The translations under genes were made by a program, and so were the position numbers. A stretch of DNA of 64,000 nucleotides from Isoetes taiwanensis (taxonomy: Eukaryota > Streptophyta > Lycopodiopsida > Isoetales > Isoetaceae), in contig JAJEKV010000040.1 in NCBI GenBank assembly GCA_021234155.1, positions 7,246,438 to 7,310,437 on the forward strand, given 5' to 3'. Under the pieces are notes generated by a model. The model had not been told where the DNA came from. It did no database searches and saw nothing but the letters and a program-made list of their open reading frames with translations. This document shows positions 24,268 through 37,999 of this stretch, one piece after another (positions within the stretch are counted from its first letter, which is position 1; each line of letters opens with the position of its first letter).

Positions 24268-27200
24268 TCAACTTGAAGATCTCCAAATCCTTCCTTCCAG
24301 AGATATAACCATTACAGAAACATCATCATGGTACCTACGCCGATCCCCATGAGGAATGTCTAGCAGCTCATGAAAATCCATCCCTGGAGAAAGAAGTAAA
24401 TGCCATTAGACAGTTTCCAGTGTCCTCTTAGATAGGTAATGATCTAATGTAAGGGGCATACAGGGGGACATTTATTTGTATGATTAAGCACATAATTTTA
24501 ATACCAAACATTTGGAAATGGCAGAAATATGTAAAAGCAGATGCTCACCATTTTTCTTGGCAGCTCGAAACAGTAGCTCTTCAATAAGATATTGAGCAGG
24601 ATCACCATCTGGAGACTTCTCCATGAACCACTCCACATGTGATACAACTTCCTCATTGCTCAGATATTGATATAGCCCATCAGATGACAAGACCAAGAAA
24701 TGATCATGGGGGCCAAGCCTATGATGATTTAGGAAGGGTGAACATGTAATATATGGTCCAGTGCCAATGAAATCGATCCGAAACATCTCAAGAAGAGCAT
24801 CATTCCATTTGGGCTGTATCATGATAACCAGGAAAATCAATATCTTCCCAAAGGAAAAAATGAGCATCTAATACTATTCAAAGACATACCTGTTTGAGAA
24901 AACCTGCCCCAAATGCACGGGTGACTTTCAATCTGCCTTTTACACGGTCATTTGCAATGGATCCATGGTCATCTGGATGCTCCATCTTGATTCTTAAAAC
25001 TTCCTATGAATTAAACTTGACTATTAGAATAAAGGGTATAAAAGAAATCCAAAGCAAAATCAAAATCCACTCTTTACCTCATCGATGTTTGTGCTATGAT
25101 CTGATGAAAGCTGTAGGGCACCTAAAGTTGGAGAAATTGGAGGTGGGGCTACTTCTCCAAAGGCATAGTTGGCTTCAAGTGCCTCTAGTTCCATTGGAGT
25201 TTCTTCTATGATTCGCTCCAGCTCCATCCTCAACATTGAGTCTCTTGCACCAATTCTTTCATTCTCTTCTGTCTTATTGCCTTGTCCTGTTGTTTGGCTT
25301 TTTGTTCCTTTACCTAAGGGCTCCAAGGGATCAATCCTCCGGTCTTGTGCCAAGACGGCACGGCTATCCCCAACATTCATAACGTACACATCTTCATCCT
25401 TCATAAGCATCACCAGAACACATGAGCCTATTAAGGCCAACTCTGGATTTTCTGACACTGCTTTATCTGCCATCTCCAAATAAGCCGCTTCTGTATTGGC
25501 AAGCGCTTTTGCAAGCGCTTGCAGAACAGCCTGATGATCCACATGTCCTCGCCTGGAATTCTTGTGTTCATCTTCTTCCACCTTGAGCTTTTCCTTCATC
25601 CGTTTCTGAGCTTCTATTCTCTCCTGTTCCCAATCATATCTCCATTGAAACAATTTTCTGTGGTTTTCCCTTTTGCGCCTTCCATATGCCTGCTTCAATT
25701 TTGTTCCCAACAATGATCTAACTTTCAGCTGCTTTTGTGTGCTGTCTAGAAGGATATCGTCTGGCATAACAGCTGCTTGCTTAAGGCTCTCTACAGGTTG
25801 TTCCCGGTTAAAGTCTTGAAGTGTTCTATCCTCAGCTAATTTCCCATCTAATTCCACCCCAATATTTCCGTTGGTGCTGTTGGCACCTGCATGGAAGTCA
25901 AAATCATTGTTTACAATTTGCTGGGGTGAACCCTTACGAGTTTGGCTATCATCATGACCTGCAGAATTGGAGCAACAACCACTATCTGGTTGCTCCCATC
26001 GTTTATCTTCCTCCTCATTAGCTCCCTTTGAGCATAAGTTCTGTGTTTTGGCATTGTCACCTGAAACAGTTCTTGCCATACGGATCCATCCATTACATGT
26101 GCTTTCTACTATGGAATGTGCATCTATACTGTTACTACCATTATGTTGTTGTTCACTTATTTTGAACTGAAATTCCTCATCTGAGGTGCCAATATTATTT
26201 TGATCCAGACGTGCTTCAAATGCTTCTTTGCGATCCCAGAGAAGTCCTTTGAGCTCTTTATAGATTGCAGGATACAAATTGCTCATAAGAAAATCAGGTG
26301 CATCGGGGCCACTAAAACCATCATATATGCCTACAAACAGCCATCCATGCTCTTCTGATAAGACAACATGAACCCTATCCTCGCCAGCTTTACCCTGTGC
26401 CCATTGAAGGTTGTGTTTTTCACTCATATCCATTTCGGATGAGGTATAACCAGTTTCCACCTGTGAATCTGTATGAGACTGAGCCTCCCTACTTCCATCT
26501 CTTCCATGCCTGCCTTCACCAGTCATAAAGTTCTTTACTGGACCAATTAATGATTTCTGAGTGCGAGCTAGATTAGACACTGTTCTTGTAAGCGCTTTCT
26601 TGACAGGTTTACTAACCGTTTGCACCAATTTAGCCAAGGATTTTCTCCTCTTTTTAAGGTATGCCGAATAAGGTAGACCCAGTGGAGCAGAAAACTGGCT
26701 TCTATCAACTTGTTCTAATGGCCCTGAAAGATAACCTCTTTCTAAAGGGCCAGATGTGAAACCTCTTTCAATAGGGCCAGACATGAAACCCCTCTCTAAG
26801 GGGCCTGACATGAATCCTCTTTCTAGAGGGCCAGACAAAAACCCTCTTTCGAGAGGGCCTGACAAAAACCCTCTTTCTAAGTTACCTGAGAGAGGGCCAG
26901 AAAGAGGGCCAGACATAGGTCCTGAGTAAGAAATGCCTCTTGGAATAGGTTGCAAAGGAAGAGAAGTAAATGAAGATGTGCTTTCAAAGGCTGCTGCTCG
27001 TTCATATGGTATATTTGAGAAAGAATTGAACTGTTCATGAGACACTATGGAACGAGGAGTAGAAGTATTAGCACTTACTGATGCTCCAGAGATTGACTTG
27101 AAAGACGTCTCTGATATGTTCTTCGATTTCTCATTAAGGTTTCTATTTTTTATGGTCTCTTCTCCAGTTTCGGGTGGAATCTCTGCCGAGGATGAATCCT

Positions 27201-27423
27201 GATCACGATCGCCTGTTGGAACTGGTAATCCATCAGTCTTCAGTAGCTCAGCAGAATCGTGCCGTGTCGGAGAATCAGTTAACGAATCCAACGCAGGCCT
27301 GATGTAGCAGAAAGAGTGCCCGAGCCCTTCATCTAAAGGCTCAGAAAAAAGTATGCCTGCTGCTTCATGATCATGCTTGGGAGGCATGAAACACTGCATT
27401 ACCCTTGACACTCTGTTGCCCAT
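24268..27423 (-). CDS. POLTERGEIST-like protein phosphatase 2C, four exons
   Basis: Exons on the minus strand are 27423-25078, 25003-24890, 24813-24549 and 24383-24268. All introns are GT-AG, phases agree, and the product is 946 residues. The second residue is glycine ([12 protein letters not shown]), a myristoylation signal with a nearby cysteine, as known for POL and PLL1. Domains: a disordered N-terminus with six nine-residue SGPLERGF-type repeats (182-235), a basic stretch (257-290), then the phosphatase fold. DGFSGPDAP is at 368-376, a long charged insert follows, then [29 protein letters not shown] (Asp865) and RRYHDDVSV (Asp928-929). The metal-binding aspartates are present. The family acts at the plasma membrane in stem-cell and asymmetric-division signalling and is typically about 780-860 residues, so this one is long. 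I chose the ATG at 27423 because it gives MGN. The preceding codon is GTG. Confidence 0.93.
26719..26880 (-). repeat. 27-bp coding repeat, six copies, in the PP2C gene
   Basis: Residues 182-235 are six copies of [LI]ERG[FY]xSGP, preceded by shorter SGPL/SGPM repeats at 167-180. At DNA level the unit is 27 bp and the copies differ mainly by silent or conservative changes. SGPL-type motifs occur in POL/PLL proteins generally. The tandem expansion is the notable part. Confidence 0.9.
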
Positions 27424-28467
27424 CACATTTCTTCCCAGGACTTAAGCCCTGTAACTCTGGCTCCCCAAACTGGAGGACCCAAATCAAAACCACAATGGAT
27501 CAAAACAGAACTCACGCATTCTGGGATAATCCCGAGCTGCCACTACAAATTCCCCTTCTACAAAATGCCCCATCTTGGGCTGTGCTTCAAATCACCATTG
27601 GGCATACCTATATGAACCCATTGAATGAATGAGGAAAGGAAAACCCAACGGATTTGACCATAGGCAGAATGGAATGGAGGAGAAAAGGGAGGTTTGATCA
27701 CTGGGTTCAGATCTAGTAGATAGGAAAAATGGACGAAATCGAGCGTTTAAAACATGGGCAGGATGTGCAAGAGGCGATCTAGGCGTTGAGGAAGTGGAGG
27801 TATGGTGTAATAGTGAGGAGGAGAGGGTAGATGCGGCCTGGGTCCGGCGGATCGGGCCAACGGAGTGGAATCGCAGAGGGAAAGGGCCGGCGGCGCAAGG
27901 GTTTTTCGCGGCCGGCAAATGTGGCCGGAGTTTCTGTTCATTTATTGCCGGAATGTTTTGGCGGCGTGGTAGTCAAAAAGTTTGGCCCAACCCAGCCATG
28001 GTTACTTAACTTAACTATGGTTTGGTAGGTTTGCGTTCAAGTCATTTAGAAGATTATAAAAGGATTTTTGTTGACCAAGGTTGGAAATCGGGCTCGAAAA
28101 TAGCAATATGTCTAACCAATAAAAATGTCGCTTGATATTTGAGGCTACTGGAAAAAATATATATGTTAGTGCATTCCAGAAAGTTGTCAGAATTTTTTAG
28201 GATGACTGGAATTTAACACAAGTGGGCGGATTTTTTGGGGCGGAACTCCCCTATCTTTGAACCATGGTTGAAAATTGAAGAGCTGCCCATACCTTTTTTT
28301 GAACGTCACTCCTAAAATTGGAATTTCGAATTGAATGGCATGATTCAAATTAGACTTCCATTTTCATTTTTAGTCTAACAATACACGTGTTTAATTTCTT
28401 TTTCTTTATGGTTTATTTATTTTTCCCTTAGAATATATAAGAAAGTGATAGCAATAAACACTCTTAA
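27424..28467 (-). other. PP2C upstream region and probable 5' leader
   Basis: Directly upstream of the PP2C start on its strand. 27,740-27,960 is GC-rich compared with its surroundings, as expected near a plant promoter or leader. I could not place a transcription start, and short frames here on both strands are not convincing. 27,960-28,460 is AT-rich with no recognised element. Confidence 0.4.
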
Positions 28468-28469
28468 CA

Positions 28470-28706
28470 CATAGAGATTACCAACGTCCTCATGATCAGG
28501 CCCGATGGGCATACGGATTCGATTATCTTGAATTGATTCTTATTATTAGTCCTATTACGGGTAAGTACATTGTGCTCCCAGGGGCTAAATGCTCTGTGGC
28601 ATCTTTTGTGCTTACGATTAGATCGACATATAAATTTTGTACCTTTTCTCACGATTAATAAACTTTTTGGCTTTCGTCCTTCAAAAAAAAAAAAAAAAAA
28701 AAAAAA
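28470..28706 (+). mobile_element. retroposon 3' end with long poly-A
   Basis: The block ends ATTAATAAACTTTTTGGC, TTTCGTCCTTC and then a run of about 26 A. An AATAAA-like word followed by TTTCGTCC and poly-A is the usual form of plant LINE 3' ends. No coding part is present. Confidence 0.5.
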
Positions 28707-29174
28707 AGTCATTCAATTTTAGATGGCATTGGCAAATGCTTTTTTCAAGTTTTTTTTTGGGGGGGAAAATGGTTTAATTCAAAAAAAAATTGGTGCATGA
28801 ACCATTTGTATAATTAATTTTTGATGACATGGCACCATTCGATTGGGTGAGAGAAAACCTAATAGGCCAAGCTTTTTCCTTCCACGATTTGAGGCGGCCG
28901 GTCGGGAAGTAATGCGAGAAACTGACTAATGGACCATGCAGTGCTTGAACCGGCCACTTCTATGTAGTGCTAGGGAAGATTGCATGAAGTTTTTTTAAAA
29001 TCTGGTGATAAGTTTATGGTTGTGGATATAGGCAGGTGGCACCGCGACCTGGGTATTCCATGCATGCAGGAACATGATCCTTCCTTTGCTACACAATTCA
29101 TCATCGCAGTTTGTAAAGCTATTTGATCAGCCATCGTCTCTTGCTTGGCTTTTGCTTCAATCCTAACCCTCGTC
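28707..29174. other. no recognised feature
   Basis: AT-rich spacer between the retroposon tail and the satellite. Confidence 0.4.
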
Positions 29175-31910
29175 CTTTTATTTTACTTCGGCCATATCGT
29201 GCTACATATTCTAAAGCGAGGTGCCACCTTGGACCACCACGATTCGTCGGATCTGTCAATCCAAATGACGGGGCTATGTGTTAGACCTCTGGACTTGCCT
29301 CTCGTTTCGATTATGCTCAATTATGATTAGGGACACCTGATTTTAAGATGTCGATCTGAGGTTTGCCTAAGGTTTGGATGGTATATCCCGAGCCTCTGTC
29401 TGGTTTCACTTAAACTTTTAGAATATGAATCACGAGTTGAACCTCTACCAAAATAACTCAATGTCTAATGAACTACTTTAACCAATCCTAACCCAGGTGA
29501 CTAATGTGACTATTTTTATCACAAATCTATGTTTTTTTTTTTATAATAACCCATTGGGTGTTTAGGATATGGTCTGGACAATTATATATATCAAATCCCC
29601 TGGAACTATTATTTTGCTACATATTCTAAGCAAGAGGTGCACCTGGACCACCACGGTCATCGGATCTGTCAATCAGCAGCCCAGGCGTATGTTGGGCCTC
29701 TGGACACCTCTCGTTTAAATTAATAACTCAATTATGATTAGGGACACACACCAGTTTTAAGATGTCGAATCTGAGTTTGCCTAAAGTTTGGATGGTATCT
29801 CGAGCCTCTATCACGGTTTCACTTGGCTTTTAGAATGTAAAATCTGATTCGAACCTCTACCAAATAACTCAATGTCCTAATAAGACTACTTTGTAATCTA
29901 ACCGGTGAGCTAATGTGACTATTTTTATCTTAAATCTATGTTTTTATAATAACCCATTGAATTGTTTTAGGGATATAGTCTATGGTTTCAAAATTATATC
30001 TATATCAAATCCTGAACCCCCTGTTATTTTGCTACATATTCTAAGCGAGAATTGCACCACGGACCCACCCACGATCGTCGGATACATCAATCAGGCGGCC
30101 CGAACTTTAACTAATGTTGGAGCCTCTGGACACCTCTCGTTTTAGGTGTACTCAATTATGATTAGGAGACACCTATGATTTTAAGATCTCGAATACGAGT
30201 TTGCCTAAGGTTTGGATGGTATGTCGAGCCTCTATACGGTTCACTTAAACTTTAGAATATGAAATCTGAGGATTGAACCTCTACAAAATAACTCGATGTC
30301 TAATAAGACTACTTTAACCAATCTAACGGTGAGCCTAATGTGACTATTTTTTATCTTAAATCTATGTTTTTTATAATAACCCATTGAATTGTTTTGGGGA
30401 TATGGTCTATGGTTTCAAAGATTATATCTATATCAGAATCCCCACGGAACCCCATTATTTTGCTACATATTCATGAGAATTGCCACTGGACCACCATTCA
30501 TTGGATCTGTCAATCAGAAGCGGCCCGAGCTTATATGTTGGAGCCTCTGGACACCTCTCGTTTGATTATGCTCAATTGAATTAGGAACACCTATGATTTT
30601 AAGATGTGAATGCAGGTTTGCCTAAGGTTTGGATGGTATATCGAGCCTCTACTCGGTTTTTCACTTAAGCTTTAGAATATGAAATCTGATTCGAACCTCT
30701 GCAAAATAACTCAATGTCTAATAAAACTACTTTAACCAATCTAACTTGGTGAGCTAATGTGACTACTATCTTAAATCTATGTTTTTTATAATATACATTG
30801 AATTGTTTTGGGGATATGGTCTATGGTTTCCAAAATTATATCATATCAAATCCCTGAGAACCCCACCATTATTTTGCTACATAAACCTAAGCAATTTTGC
30901 CACTGAATTACCAGTCGTCGGATACATCAATCCAAGCGGCCCCGGTATATGTTGGAGCCTACTGGACACCTCTCGTTTCGATTATGCTCAATTATAGTAG
31001 GGACACTATGATTTAAGATGTAGAATCTGAGTTTGCCTAAAGGTTTTGGATGGTATATCGAGCCTATACGGTTTCACTTAAGCTTTTAGAATGTAATCAG
31101 AGTTGAACCTCTGCAAAATAACTCAATGTCTAATAAGACTACTTTAATAATCTAACCGGTGACTAATGTGACTATTTTTTATCTTAAATCATGTTTTTTA
31201 TAATAACCCATTGAATTGTTTTAGGGATATGGTCTATGGTTTCAAGAATTATATCTATATCAAATCTGGAGACCCCTATTGTTTTGCTACATATCGATTA
31301 TGCTCAATTATGATTGGGGACACCTATGATTTTAAGATGCCGAATACGAGTTTGCTAAGGTTTGATGGTATCTCGAACCTCTATCACGGTTTCACTTAAG
31401 CTTTTAGAATATGAAATCGAGGGATTGAACCTCTACAAAATAACTCAATGTCCTAATAAGACTACTTTGTAATCTAACCCGGTGAGCTAATGTGACTATT
31501 TTTTATCTTAATCTATGTTTTTTTTTATAATAACCCATTGAATTGTTTTAGGGATATGGTATGGTTTCCAAAGAATTATATCTATATCAAATCCCTAATT
31601 ATAATTAGGGACACCTATGATTTTTAAGATGTCGAATACGAGTTTGCCCTAAGGTTTTGATGGTATATTTGAGCCTCTGCTCTGGTTCACTTAGCTTTTA
31701 GAATATGATCGAGAGTTGACCTCTGCAAAATAACTCAATGTCCTAATAGACTACTTTAACCAATCAACGGTGAGCTAATGTGACTATTTTTATCTTAAAT
31801 CTATGTTTTTATAATAACCCATTGAATTGTTTAGGGATATGGTCTATGGTTCAATTATATCTATATCAAATCCCACAGAACCCCTGTTATTTTGCTACAT
31901 ATTCCATGCT
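29175..31910. repeat. satellite of about 415-bp units, six to seven copies
   Basis: Each unit contains, in order, GTGACTATTTTTATCTTAAA, TAACCCATTGAATTGTTT, GGATATGGTCTATGGTTTC, TTTTGCTACATATTC, GGACCACCACG, TCGGATCTGTCAATC, GAGCCTCTGGACACCTCTCG, TTTAAGATGTCGAATC, GTTTGCCTAAGGTTTGGATG and AATAACTCAATGTC. The GTGACTATTTTT landmark recurs near 29507, 29914, 30338, 30757, 31167, 31492 and 31778. The last two intervals (about 325 and 286 bp) are short because the GGACCACC-to-TCTCG portion is missing. Copies differ by many one-base indels. Confidence 0.9.
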
Positions 31911-32398
31911 TGAGTTGTATGTTTGAATGCCATATCTTGGCTTTTTGTAAAGTGATTTTTGCCACAACAGGTTTTATCAGCCAACATGTAGGTTATTGGT
32001 GAGGCTGTGACTCGGCTTGATTAAGGCTATTTATTTTGGACCATTCTCCTTTTGTCAATCAATTTGCTGCGTTTGCCATTCGGATACCACAAACATCCTT
32101 TCTTCAATTTGACCTCCAGCTCTCCGGCGTCAAATCCCTTTGGCCCTACTTTGGCTTATACCTGCACCTTGGCTCCTCGTCCTCTCTTCCTTAACAACTT
32201 GGCCCTCAAGTTTTAATGCTGAGATCAGCTCTCAGCTGTTGGTTGCAAGAGTGTTACCACTAGTAACACATTAAAAAGCCCATAAACACCTAGTTTGTTA
32301 TGCCAAATGGCCATAAACACCTAGGTTATTATGGAAACCACCATAAAACCACTACAAAAGCTTAAGTAAAACTCGGGCCCCGGGTGTTAAAGTGCTTG
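31911..32398. other. no recognised feature
   Basis: Non-repetitive spacer with no coding motif. CCATAAA(C)ACC-type words near 32,275-32,350 repeat a few times. Confidence 0.35.
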
Positions 32399-32461
32399 CC
32401 CTGGGAACTGGGTGTTATGCCCTCGTTTGTTATAATAGGGCATAACACCCTCGTTCCAGGG
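32399..32461. repeat. long hairpin, stem about 24 bp, loop about 10 bp
   Basis: The left arm at 32399-32423 contains CTGGGTGTTATGCCCT and the right arm at 32436-32461 contains AGGGCATAACACCCTCG. They are reverse complements across nearly the whole arm with one or two mismatches. The loop is TA-rich. Neither a rho-independent terminator nor a pre-miRNA is implied without expression data. Confidence 0.8.
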
Positions 32462-35400
32462 TGTTATCCCTCTCTTCACATTTTCCGCAGGTCTACCCTA
32501 AAGGGTTATAATGGGTTCTCCATAAGCGGCCAGAAGGATTACCCACAAGATTTTTCACATGATTTTGCAGGGTGGATTCAAAGCTGCAACAACGTAGAGT
32601 TGAAAAAAGGCCGGTGTGCACAACAAGTGTAGATTATGATTGCAGAATATTGTTGGGGAATCATTCTTTTTTGTTCAAGCAAAATATGGCTAAGTTTGCT
32701 CTTCCAGCAGTCTGCCATAGCCACCCATTCCTAACTTTTTCCAGTACCTCAAGAAATTGACTACTTCAAGGACTTCATCTTGCAGAACCCTAAATATTTT
32801 CTTAGGGTTTGAAAGTGGTGGCTTGACAAAAAGTGTTGTTTTACGGGTCGCATCTGCTTGGAAAGCATCTGATTGATCAAAACAAATTTTCAAACAAAGT
32901 CCACAGGCAGTGCTAACAATTTTACATGGAGCGATTAAATTTGGTTTCCACTTAGACTTTGTTCTGTCTAGAAAATCCAAGAAATCCTATGGGTTAAAAA
33001 CCTCAAGTCCCTTTCAACATGGCGATCCTCTAAGTTACATGTGGATAGATGTAGATGATGATGATAATGATGTGGATACATGTGGATATTTCTCAGATTG
33101 AAGCACTGAAATATGGCTGCATTTTGCATGCAAAATTTATTTATTTATTTTAAATTTTTGTTTTGGTGTGTTATGGGAAGTGTATTTTTGATGGTTTATA
33201 TGTCGTTCATGGTGTTTTTTGGATTTTTTTTTTCCCAACCAAAAAATAAGATCCCCATAGCATCATTTAATTTCATCAAACTATTTTTTCCCTTAAAAAG
33301 CAATAACACACGAGTTTAGCACATAGAGATTATATCAACATCATTAAGTCTTAGCAAAATGTATACATGTACCAACTTGGTATGTATGGGTAATTTGAAA
33401 ATATAAATAAATATATACTCAAGATTAAATTAAAATAGGGGTATAAGTACATGGCTAGGCCAAAAATAGACTTTTCGTTGCATGCCCTTCTTTTTCTTCT
33501 TTATGTGCATGTGAACTGTAAACCTGTTTTTTAATGTCTCTTCATTTTAAGACTTTATTTTGCATAGTAAAAAGGGTCTCATAAGGCTTGCAGCCTTTAA
33601 ATTCCAACCCTGATTACCACATTACATTTTTCTAAATCATGTAAAATTAATACTACTACAACATGCACGTCATTTCAGCAAAAGTTTAGTTTATATTTTT
33701 ATAAAATGAGTTTGTGGGCCTTCAGGCCATGCAATGGGCTCGGTGCAAGGCTCGGCAGTGGACTCGCCATTTCCACGCCTCACCCACCACCTCTCTCTTA
33801 TAGAGGCATCTTGATGATCAATCTTGATGCTGCCATTGTGTCATGATGTATAAAGTACTATCTATTTCTACCTCATTAATCTAAATATCGAATTCGAGCC
33901 TCCTCTCACACAATATTTTCAATGTACCCTAATGGGCAATGTTAGTGTGTGTTTGCAACGCATCTCAAGTAGTGGGTGTACCATCTCAAGTAGTGTGTTA
34001 AAAGTTTAGCTCCCGCAAAAATATGATAAATCATATAATATATGTGAACCGGTCAGGATATTTGGAGCAAATGTTGGTGTAATGTGTACATCTCATATAT
34101 GATTCTTCTACATGGACTTTACGAGTGCTCGTTCACTTGATCCCGGTGGTTCTATTGTTTCTCCCTTTTTTTGATATTTTATTTGGTTGGTGTGTTAAAT
34201 CTTCTCTTCCTCCCTTGTAGTCAAGGGTGTCACCATCTTGCCCAAATGTTGATTGCTTCGGATATTGTCAACTTGATCCCCCTTGATCATGCTCCCCTCT
34301 CGAGCTGCATCAGTTTCCCCAAATTTTCTTCCCCGTATCCTTCCTCGAACGACGCATTTCCCCCGTTTCAACCTATAGATATTTCTAGTACACTATTCTA
34401 CCTCATCCCAATATATTGTTTTTACCTAACCCCTCTATATTTCCAAGCATATCTTTCCTTCAGTTGTCTCATTGCATCAATTTCACATGTGATGATGTTG
34501 AAGCCTTCCCATGTATTAAAATCTTATGCAAGCCTCTCTAGTGGTCGACATGAGACGCCATTTGCTTCTTCTAAGGAGTTTATGTTGTTTCCTTCGACCA
34601 TGATTTTGTTTTTATTGCCACATTTAAGGATAGGTCAATATAGTTGGATGTTGTTGGATGCCCTTAATATATAGTATTGTGATGGTTCCATAATTGAGAT
34701 GGGAGTATAAAATAAGAACCTATTTCATCATGTCACATATGAACCTAAAGGAAAATAGAATTTAACTAGCACGGTTCTCAAGAAACGTGGAGATGATTTG
34801 CACTTTTGTGGCTATGTGTAGAGGGCATTTTTTCTGCCATATCTTTATGTCCACATGCTATCTATGCTTCATAACCACCGCTTTGCATCACCTTTTTATA
34901 TCAAAAATTAATTTCAAGTCAACATATTATTGCAACCAAAAAAATTGTCACTTATGAACAAGCACATGTTCTAGGAAGCGACAAAAGAGAGCAACAAACT
35001 CTTGTTCAAGGAAGCGGGCTTACGTATCAATTACTTGCATTATCAGTATTATGATGTCAAAGAAAGAAACGAATGTCGGTGTTGGCGCATAGGTTGTAAG
35101 CCCCTCTTATGGCCGTACGTGGAGAATATTCGATCCAGAGAAAAATCGGGGGCAGAACTTTGTTAGGTGCAAAATGGAAACGGTACAAACCAGGCACATC
35201 GATAGTTCATTCTAGACCCTAATGGTATTGTAGTCACGAGAGAAAGATGCAGGAGGGGTTGACAAAGCTCCAATACAGTGCATAACTGCATTGGGGCACT
35301 ATAAAAGCTGAAACTTAATTAAGGGAAGCACTTGGGATGCACCTCCGCCTATACGATGGAGCAGCTAAACGTTGAAACTTGGGGCAGGTGCAAGGAGCTC

Positions 35401-37999
35401 TACCCTATAGCCACCTCCGACGAGTGCATTGTACAATACAAACCAAATTTTGAGGGCTGGGTAAGTACTCTCGATTCCTTTCCTCTTCACCTGCGTTGTA
35501 TTAATAGTTGTAGTTTTGTTTTCTCTTGAGCAAGAAAAGAACAAAGAACTTCAGAAACTATGGTAGGCTATGAGAGAGAGAGGGTGATGGGCTGAAGGGA
35601 GGGTGATGCGAGAACAACCCGACTCTGGTGCATGTTTGGTGAAAACAACCTATTTTCGATCATTCATAGCGATTACGTAATCGGAAATGGATTGGCCATG
35701 AGGACTTTACTTTGATTCTTGAGACCTTCCCTCGGCTTTAAGCTAAAAGATAGCCGCTTCTGTCCAACCCTTCAAATTTTAGGGTTCAATGCATTCATTG
35801 ATGGCATCAAGCAGATCCTAGCGGCCAAGCATTGGCGTCTAGTTGTATTCATTCTAACACTCTGAGGTGGCTTGGTAAAATGGCTTTTAAAACCACTTGG
35901 TTCTCGATTCGGGCGGGATGCCCAAAGCACGGGCCTAGTAGATATTCGAATACGATTACTAACCTCTTCAATTAAATCTGTTATTAGAGATAGGATTACT
36001 TTGGTTTCTAGTTTATTTGTTTTCTTGTTTCTTGACTTTACTTCTAATATTTCACTAGGTACCAAAGCGAATATCAATTATCATGGTGGAGGACCAAGGT
36101 TACTTTCAGTGGTGGAGTACCTTCATATTTAACTAGGTTTTTGGGAGAGAGAACCATGAGCACTTCAACACTTTGCCGCTTTGCCAAAGGAATTTTCAAA
36201 CATCCTAGAGTTTTCCAATGAAGGGTCTTCACAAAATTGCAGACCCAAGTGCCTGGCGGGGATTGTAATCACTACTCGAAACCACAAAATCTAAATAGCC
36301 ATCTCGGACATGTTCGCGTCCGGAGATTGGAGTGTGATACTTTGCAGTTACGGTACTACCATTAACCTTATGCACTTGAAGGGCCACTTAAGCGTAGCAT
36401 GGATGTAGTAAGGCTGAATTTTGTGAGATGAGATTGGTGCCTTACCTACTTTGCGGATGAAAATCGAGTTAGGGGCCAAGTCTTCATCCGGTTATGCTGT
36501 TGTAGTCCTCAAGATCTGACCTCCTTTCTCAAGCTCACTGGGCAGGGCCATCTTTGAGCTTAGTAGCTTTAGCTACCATTCCATAGGACAAGACGAGCAA
36601 AGGTAAGTGGATGTGAAAGATAGTCTTTTGAGACCGGCAAAAAAAATGATGAGACTATGATGTAGATCTTTGACTAATTTATGCTAAATTCATTATTATT
36701 CACTATAATTGGATTGCCAATATTAAGTGTCCCAAATTTTATTAAAAAATTATTTTTTCCTTCCTATTTTGGTACTTTTTTTGTCCTTAATTTGGTGGTT
36801 CAAATTGATGCCTAATTTTAGCCCTTTTTTAATTTTCTTTTATAAATATAAAGTTGTTGCCCTAATGATGGCTCTAAATGATAGGAAAAAACACCCAACT
36901 CTAAAATTCTCAACAAATTTCAAAAAGGCTAATTTTGAAAAGCATTATTTTTTGAAAAGGAGATCTACAAAGCAGAGTCTTGCCTCCCCATTTAATTTCT
37001 GTGATGTTGCACTCCTTATAATCTTGATGTGGCTTCTGCTGCTTGTACATACATCTTGAGATTCTTTGAAGTGGGAAGCTCGCTATAAATCCAACTCCTC
37101 TCTGGCTCCATAAGAGCTTGCATCCTACTAGGGCTTCTTGAAGAAAGTGCAATTTATTCACAATATTATCCATCTCATCACAAATGGACTTGCAATTTCA
37201 GTTGAAGCAGAGTCTTGAATACGCCATCCATCACTGAGCTATCTGATAGATACTTGACATGTATGGATTAAGTTCCTTCAATCTATTTGCCAACTCTTAT
37301 TTCTACTGACCATCACATTACCATATGAGCCAAATCATTTTAAAAATATTTAATCTTTAAAGTGTTTGAATACAATAAAAAGTGTACTTGCATCACCTTC
37401 TTGGTAACGTACCCAAATATATTCTAATTTCTAGAGTTGTAAATATAGGTAGCATAGAAAATCAAGTGTGGATACCTTCGAAAATGAAAGAAAGAAGGTG
37501 ATGTTAAAACAAAATATCACGAGAAATGAAAAATCAAAGAAAGTAAATTAAAGGTAGGTTACACGATACGGTCGATTCATCTACCATGGGGTAGAAATAG
37601 ATGGCCCTCACTTTTGAAGAACACGATCCAGGTGACATTGTTTGATATAGTTGAAACAAATCTTGTGCAAGCCACTTCACACTATTATACATGCTTGGCA
37701 TCCTTTGTTACGCCAGAATTTTTTCATAAGAACAATCTACCTTGGCGTGTTAATCTTGAAATGCTTCCCACGCACCTTGGATCCGGATCCCCTCGCTAAT
37801 CTTATCGGTTCACATGAGCTTTGGATTCCTTTAGAATCCCAGTCGACACTATCGGATGCTTAAATCATCAGATCTTTGGTAGTAGCAATCTCACAATTGC
37901 CTTAATGGTTACATTATGGCTGCAATCTCAAACCTTATGGGTCTGAGTACTGAGTCCGGCTCTTGGCGGAATCGGGCCCTTTAGGCCACACTATCCGCC
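32462..37999. other. 5.5 kb without a recognised gene
   Basis: Mostly AT-rich. Plus-strand frames such as 34171-34674 (167 codons) and 36727-37059 are open but show no family motif. CCATCTCAAGTAGTG is repeated near 33959-34002. I cannot exclude diverged gene or transposon remnants. Confidence 0.35.

Noticed and set aside
27424-27426. GTG one codon upstream as the PP2C start
   Set aside because: The ATG at 27,423 gives MGN, the conserved myristoylated start of the family. Plant genes rarely start at GTG.
29145-31400. Short ORFs recurring every 415 bp
   Set aside because: They recur because the satellite recurs, and they are broken by indels in each unit.
34171-34674. Plus-strand ORF of 167 codons
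   Set aside because: No domain, biased hydrophobic/serine composition, no splice or promoter context. I could not support a gene.
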